Part shown: piece after piece, positions 6,463-10,338 of the stretch
Numbering within the stretch: the first letter of the stretch is position 1
How the letters are laid out: each line of letters starts with the position of its first letter
NCBI GenBank assembly: GCA_040081395.1
Contig: JBEBGN010000115.1
Coordinates: 1 to 10,338, forward strand
Reading direction: 5' to 3'
From: UBA2982 sp040081395
Lineage (GTDB): Bacteria; Gemmatimonadota; Gemmatimonadetes; Longimicrobiales; Gaopeijiaceae
Length of the DNA: 10,338 bases
Notes under the pieces: generated by a model
The model's input: the letters and a program-made list of their open reading frames with translations, nothing else
Told to the model about the DNA's origin: nothing
Databases searched by the model: none
Position numbers and translations under genes: made by a program

Positions 6463-7617
6463 TCAGGCGCCGGACCGCGAGAAGAGTGCCGCCACTCCCT
6501 CGGGTGAGGTCGAGTAATCGGTGGAGTCGAACACGGGCAACGGGCCGAGCAGGTCGGGGGCAACGCCACGGAGGAGTCCGCTGCTGCCGAGTTTCCCCGA
6601 AAGCGCGCGTACCTTGTCCGCATATCCGAGTCCGCGCAGCATGGAAAGGCCGTTCTCGGCGTCCAGGATTCCATGGCAGGCGAAGACGACGTCGGTGACG
6701 AGGTCCCTCACCTGAGGATGCTCGAGCAGCATTCGCGTCTCGCGGTACCAGATCCCGTCCGCGAACTCCATGACCACGTAGCCGCTCGCGCCGGCGGCGG
6801 CGCGTAGGTGGTTGAAGAGCCGGTGGAAGATGGAGAGAATCTCGTCCTCGGTGAGCCCGATCGTTGCCGGTTCGCCGAGCGCGGCGAAGTCGAGCACTTC
6901 CGAGGCGCCGGCGTCGTACATGGAGGTCAGGTCGGCCAGGGAGGCGACCCCCGTCGCCTTCCCGGCGGCGACCCGGTGACCCATCGCCCGTAGCGCGTAG
7001 ACGACCCGCCGCGCCGTCGTGGTCTTGCCCGCGTCCATGTCCGAGCCCACGACCAGCACCAAGGGAGGGTCGGCGCGGTGTCGGGGGTGCGGCTCCGCGG
7101 GAACCGAGAGCGCAAAGTCGCGCATGCTCAGAGGCCGGCGCCCCGCGTCGCCCAGCCTCGCGAGCACCTTGATCGTGGTGGGAGGACCGGCGTAGAGCGC
7201 CGAGTTCTGGGACGCCGGATCGATGACGCCTGCTTGCCCTCCCACGCCATGCAGGTCGAGGCACGCCACCGGCTTCTCGGGCACGCGCGCGATGCAGGTG
7301 CTCGACCCTGCTCGGGGCGACAGCACGACCACCAGCTTGCTGCCGGGGAACAGCCGGGTGTCCCGGTAGTTCAGGGGGGACCGGCGGGTAGTGTTCTGGA
7401 TGGAGCACACGAGGCCCGGCGGTCCATCGACCTCGGCGAGCAGGAGGTCTCCCGCGACCCAGCTCTCCCGTTCGTCGACGGGAAGTAGATAGCGAATTTG
7501 GTGCGTGTCTACGTAACGAAGCGCGCTCGGAAGTAGCCACTGGTCCCGGCGCGCGGGGTCGACCTCGACGACGGCTCGAATGGGAGGCATCGCGCTCGTC
7601 CGGTTGGGGTGCTCCAC
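6463..7617 (-). CDS. P-loop NTPase of the DUF1611/BioD-like group
   Basis: Predicted cytoplasmic ATP-dependent enzyme, 384 residues. The N-terminal half (about 10-175) is a mixed domain including GDLLLAEVD (57-65) and a strand-rich stretch at 87-118. The C-terminal half (185-384) is a P-loop domain with GSDMDAGKTT at 191-200, the spacing seen in dethiobiotin synthetase (GTDTxxGKT). It is followed by KATG (220-223), DAGASEVLDF (235-244) and VVMEFADGIWYRET (281-294), the last at the place of the BioD acidic motif. These fit the DUF1611 family, one branch of which (DgcN) acts in D-glutamate metabolism; this protein is too different in detail to assign that reaction. The GTG at 7617 is used as start, but the ATG at 7590 (residue 10) is equally possible, since neither has a strong Shine-Dalgarno and similarity begins near residue 13. 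It follows the ABC exporter gene by 96 bases on the same strand and converges on ccdA. Confidence 0.85.
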   Translation of the reverse strand: MEHPNRTSAMPPIRAVVEVDPARRDQWLLPSALRYVDTHQIRYLLPVDERESWVAGDLLLAEVDGPPGLVCSIQNTTRRSPLNYRDTRLFPGSKLVVVLSPRAGSSTCIARVPEKPVACLDLHGVGGQAGVIDPASQNSALYAGPPTTIKVLARLGDAGRRPLSMRDFALSVPAEPHPRHRADPPLVLVVGSDMDAGKTTTARRVVYALRAMGHRVAAGKATGVASLADLTSMYDAGASEVLDFAALGEPATIGLTEDEILSIFHRLFNHLRAAAGASGYVVMEFADGIWYRETRMLLEHPQVRDLVTDVVFACHGILDAENGLSMLRGLGYADKVRALSGKLGSSGLLRGVAPDLLGPLPVFDSTDYSTSPEGVAALFSRSGA

Positions 7618-7677
7618 GACCTGCCGGGGGCAGACGCCGCAGTATCCGTGCCGAACCTCCCTACACCAGGGTTCTTC

Positions 7678-7713
7678 GGATCGATCCCGAGACCGGGTTG
7701 GTACCCGATCGGG
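7678..7713. promoter_or_regulatory. Two 10-base GATC-centred palindromes between the ABC exporter and P-loop genes
   Basis: Perfect palindromes GGATCGATCC (7678-7687) and CCCGATCGGG (7704-7713) have centres 26 bases apart. A small hairpin with arms CGGGT/ACCCG and a 4-base loop (7694-7707) lies across the gap. No T-run follows on the minus strand, so this is not a standard intrinsic terminator. Further down on the minus strand GATACT (7643-7648) is a possible weak -10 element for the P-loop gene, without a good -35. The whole gap (7618-7713) could hold an operator or a processing site; this is a weak call. Confidence 0.25.
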
Positions 7714-9489
7714 CTAGGCGACTGCGGTTTCGAGTCCTTCCTCGAGAAGCTGTCGTCGCAGGAGTCGCGCGTAGGTTCCGTTCGCCGCGATCAAGTCGAC
7801 GTGTTTTCCCCGCTCGACAATGCGTCCGTCCTCCAGCACGAGAATCTGGTCCGCGTGCATCACGGCCGAAACGCGATGACTGATGATGAACGCGGTCGTG
7901 CCCCGCACGGCGCCGCGGAGGTCGGCGAGGATCGCGGCTTCGGTGTGCGTATCCACGGCGCTGAGTGCATCATCGAGTACGATCACAACGGGCGCGCGGG
8001 CCAGCGCCCGTGCGAGCGTGGCGCGCTGCTTCTGCCCCCCCGACAGGTTGATGCCGCGCTCTCCGAGCTGGGTTGCATATTGGCTCGGGAACTCGAGGAT
8101 CTGCTCGTGGAGCTGCGCGACGGCAGCGGCGCGTCGTACCACGTCGGCGCGCTCGCGGCCGCCCTGGCCCTCACCCGACGCGGCCAGCCCGAGCGCGATA
8201 TTGGCCTCGATCGTATCCGAGAAGAGGAACGGGTCCTGCGGGACGACCCCGATGTGCCGGCGCAGCTCACCCGGATCCAATGAGGTGAGTGGCGTGCCGT
8301 CGAGGGTGATCCGGCCAGCGGACGGGTCGTACAGACGGGCCATCAGCGCGACCAGGGAGCTCTTGCCGGAGCCCGTCGGCCCGACGATCGCCACGGTCTC
8401 ACCCGCTCTCGCGGTGAAGGTCACGGCGTCGAGCACGGTGCGCTCGGTACCCGGGTACGCGAACGACACGTCGTGGAACGCGATCTCGCCGCGGACGCTC
8501 GGGAGCACGACCGGATGGGCGGGAGCGGCAACCAGAGGTTGGGCCTGCATGACCTCGTTGATCCGTCCCATGGAGGCCTCGCCCCGCTTGATCCCGTTCA
8601 CCACCCAACCGAGCGCGATCATCGGCCAGACCATCGAGGCCAGATAGAGGGAGAACGCCACGAAGTCACCCACAGTCATGGCGCCCGTCATCACCTGCGT
8701 TCCGCCCACCCAGGTCACCATCACCATCGCTCCGCCCGAGAGCAGCCCGAGCCCCGGGTGGAAGAGTCCCGCGGTGCGGGCCAGCCCCATGTTCTGGGCG
8801 CGATAGTCGTCGTTGTAGAGGTCGAAGCGTCGCGCCTGATCTTCTTCCTGTGTGTACGCCCGCACGATGCGCACACCGGTGAAATTCTCCTGCACGAAGG
8901 TGGAGAGCACCGAGAACTGCTCCTGAATCCGCTCGTACCGTCGGTGGATCATCCGGCCGAAGCCCAGCACGATGAACGGAAGGGGGAGCATCGGCACCAT
9001 CGCGAGCAAGGTGAGCCGCGGGCTGATCCAGATCATGAAGGCGAGTGCGAACACGAAGGTGACCGCAGTGTTCACGAGATACATCACCGAGGGGCCGACG
9101 GCCTGCCGCACCGCGGACGAGTCGTTGGTCGCGCGGCTCATCAGGTCGCCGGTGCGGACCGACCCGTAGTAGGTGGCGTCGAGACCCAGCAGGTGACGGA
9201 AGTAGTCGTCTCGCAGGTCGGTCTCGACGCGCCGGCTGATGCCGTTCATGAGCTCCCGCATCAAGTAGCGGAAGACCCCGCCGATTGCGGCGGCCAGCAC
9301 GATCAGGCCACCCAAGAGGGCAATGCGCCCCGCGCTGACGTCCGACGCGGACAGCCCGTCGATCGCGAGCTTGGTCAGATAGGGTGCCGCGATCTGCAGA
9401 ACGTTCGCGAGTGCGGTGCAGACGATCCCGACCAGGAGTCCCGTCCGGTAGGGACGGAAGTACGGCAGGATCGTGCGGAGCTCACCCAT
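7714..9489 (-). CDS. ABC exporter half-transporter (MdlA/BmrC-like), degenerate catalytic site
   Basis: Type IV ABC exporter with fused membrane and nucleotide-binding domains, 591 residues, in the inner membrane. Six helices lie at about 15-37, 56-76, 132-153, 158-178, 245-267 and 273-297, with the RTGDLMSRATND motif at 112-123. The NBD covers about 335-580: Walker A GPTGSGKS (370-377), Q-loop Q418, signature LSGGQ (482-486), Walker B VVIVLD (501-506) and switch His H538. The residue after Walker B, normally the catalytic Glu, is Asp (D507, in LDDALSAVDT). This substitution marks the degenerate-site half of heterodimeric exporters such as MdlA/MdlB, BmrC/BmrD and TM287/TM288, so a partner half is expected. 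None is in the window. The ATG at 9489 gives the usual N-terminus; 41 bases separate it from the gamma-glutamyltransferase stop. Likely a lipid, drug or peptide exporter; substrate not predictable. Confidence 0.96.
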   Translation of the reverse strand: MGELRTILPYFRPYRTGLLVGIVCTALANVLQIAAPYLTKLAIDGLSASDVSAGRIALLGGLIVLAAAIGGVFRYLMRELMNGISRRVETDLRDDYFRHLLGLDATYYGSVRTGDLMSRATNDSSAVRQAVGPSVMYLVNTAVTFVFALAFMIWISPRLTLLAMVPMLPLPFIVLGFGRMIHRRYERIQEQFSVLSTFVQENFTGVRIVRAYTQEEDQARRFDLYNDDYRAQNMGLARTAGLFHPGLGLLSGGAMVMVTWVGGTQVMTGAMTVGDFVAFSLYLASMVWPMIALGWVVNGIKRGEASMGRINEVMQAQPLVAAPAHPVVLPSVRGEIAFHDVSFAYPGTERTVLDAVTFTARAGETVAIVGPTGSGKSSLVALMARLYDPSAGRITLDGTPLTSLDPGELRRHIGVVPQDPFLFSDTIEANIALGLAASGEGQGGRERADVVRRAAAVAQLHEQILEFPSQYATQLGERGINLSGGQKQRATLARALARAPVVIVLDDALSAVDTHTEAAILADLRGAVRGTTAFIISHRVSAVMHADQILVLEDGRIVERGKHVDLIAANGTYARLLRRQLLEEGLETAVA

Positions 9490-9530
9490 GGCGACTGGCT
9501 ACCCGAGCGCCGCGCGCCCGTGCCGTTCCC

Positions 9531-10338
9531 TCAGTAGCCGATCGCTCGGCCGCCCCCCCGGGGGTCTGACCAACCCTGGAGCGTGTCTCCGGCGACCAGG
9601 ATCATCTGCACGTCGCCCGACATACCGCGGCGCTCGACGACCGTGTGCCCCAGGGCCTCCAACGCCACGACCGTGGACGCCTCGAGACCACCGCGCTCGA
9701 AGTAGAGTTGGTCCGGCAGGTGCTGGTGGTGCACGCGCGGCGCGTTCACCGCGTCGACCACGTCCATGCCGTAGTCGAGCACGTTCGAGATCGTCTGGAA
9801 TACCGTCGTGGTGATCGTGGAGCCGCCCGGCGTGCCGGTCAGCATGCGCAGCCGCCCCTCCGGTGAGAGAACGATGGTCGGGGTCATGGAGGACAACATG
9901 CGCTTCCCCGGTTCGATGGCGTTGTGCACGCCCTGTACGAGCCCGAAGCCATTCGGAGTTCCCGGCTTGGCTGCGAAGTCGTCCATCTCGTTGTTCAGCA
10001 GGAACCCCGCGCCGGTCACCGTGACGCCGCTGCCGAAGCCGAAGTTGAGGGTCGTCGTGACCACGACGGCATTGCCCGATCCGTCCACGATGGAGAAGTG
10101 CGTGGTGTTCTGGCTCTCTCGCGGTGCGGCCGTGAGTCCGGGCGTCACGACGGAGGAGGGAGTTGCGGCCGAGGTCGAGATCGTCGCCGCGCGTTCATCC
10201 GCGTAGCTGGCCGACGTCATGCGCTCGACCGGCACGTCGATGAAGTCGGGGTCGGCGAGCACTTCGTTTCGGTCCGCGTAGGCCCGCCGCCATGCTTCTG
10301 CAAACAGGTGGATGGACTCCGCCGAGTGCCACCCGAGG
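9531..10338 (-). CDS. ggt: Gamma-glutamyltransferase, C-terminal part, 5'-truncated by the window edge
   Basis: Gamma-glutamyltranspeptidase (Ntn-hydrolase): cleaves glutathione and other gamma-glutamyl compounds, normally in the periplasm or outside the cell, after self-cleavage into large and small subunits. The frame stays open to the window edge, giving 268 visible residues. A GTG at 10262 is internal, since GGT-like sequence (for example AYADRNEVLADPDF) runs across it. The whole small subunit is present: the autoprocessing and nucleophilic Thr is in QNTTHFS (Thr codon at 10104-10106), followed by the substrate-binding LLNNEMDDF, the lid-loop region PNGFGLVQG, the oxyanion pair LSSM, TGTPGGS and the usual ending SDPRGGGRAIGY. 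All key residues visible are intact, so the enzyme is probably active. Roughly the first half of the precursor, including any signal peptide, lies outside the window. It is the first of three minus-strand genes in view and precedes the ABC exporter by 41 bases. Confidence 0.97.
   Translation of the reverse strand, partial: LGWHSAESIHLFAEAWRRAYADRNEVLADPDFIDVPVERMTSASYADERAATISTSAATPSSVVTPGLTAAPRESQNTTHFSIVDGSGNAVVVTTTLNFGFGSGVTVTGAGFLLNNEMDDFAAKPGTPNGFGLVQGVHNAIEPGKRMLSSMTPTIVLSPEGRLRMLTGTPGGSTITTTVFQTISNVLDYGMDVVDAVNAPRVHHQHLPDQLYFERGGLEASTVVALEALGHTVVERRGMSGDVQMILVAGDTLQGWSDPRGGGRAIGY

Noticed and set aside
6427..6476. Inverted repeat GGTCCGG/CCGGACC at the junction of the convergent blocks, as a possible two-way terminator
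   Set aside because: Only 7 pairs with a 36-base loop, no T-run on either strand, and one arm lies inside the P-loop gene's coding sequence.
8473..9537. A 354-codon plus-strand frame opposite the ABC exporter
   Set aside because: His/Arg/Glu-rich shadow of the exporter gene on the other strand, with no domain or ribosome site to support it.
9553..9564. C7G5 run near the end of the gamma-glutamyltransferase gene, as a possible terminator or slippage site
   Set aside because: It encodes the family-conserved PRGGG stretch near the C-terminus, so coding constraint explains it, and the frame continues normally to the stop.
10262..10338. Start of the gamma-glutamyltransferase at the GTG at 10262
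   Set aside because: The frame continues upstream to the window edge with residues typical of the family, so the GTG is an internal Val codon.
1..10338. Defence island, mobile element or CRISPR array
   Set aside because: No transposase, integrase, nuclease-defence genes, direct repeats or spacer array could be found; all genes belong to housekeeping, envelope or regulatory families.

Overview
This is a gene-dense, high-G+C bacterial chromosome segment. Nine protein genes fill almost all of it, and no stretch of 300 bases or more lacks a gene. I see no tRNA, rRNA, CRISPR array, insertion sequence or phage gene. A long MacB/ADOP-type permease, translationally coupled genes and GC-rich codons suit Gemmatimonadota or Acidobacteriota. 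I lean to Gemmatimonadota, but no marker gene proves it.

Left part (1-6419, plus strand): six co-directional genes packed like one operon. They are the 3' part of an NrnA-type DHH/DHHA1 nanoRNase/pAp phosphatase, an unrecognised 154-residue protein, a Fur-family metalloregulator, an 814-residue FtsX/MacB-type duplicated permease (ADOP), a two-HKD phospholipase D/cardiolipin-synthase-like protein with a hydrophobic C-terminal tail, and the thiol-redox membrane protein CcdA. Three junctions are 4-base stop/start overlaps (681-684, 1142-1145, 5688-5691). The other two gaps are 7 and 10 bases.

Right part (6463-10338, minus strand): three genes converge on the first block. In transcription order they are the 3' part of gamma-glutamyltransferase, a full-length MdlA/BmrC-like ABC exporter half with Asp instead of the catalytic Glu after Walker B, and a P-loop protein of the DUF1611/BioD-like group. 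Only 43 bases separate the two blocks at their shared 3' ends.

How the genes may work together: the left block joins RNA turnover (NrnA) to a metal-responsive regulator and three envelope functions (a permease, phospholipid-type transphosphatidylation, and thiol redox export). The right block joins extracytoplasmic gamma-glutamyl hydrolysis to an exporter half and a poorly understood ATPase. These links are inferred from gene order only.

I do not see a clearly new defence or mobile system. The points most worth a second look are the Fur homologue that seems to lack three of four ligands of one metal site, the exporter half with no partner gene in the window, the unknown gene coupled between nrnA and fur, and the variant PLD protein with its membrane tail.
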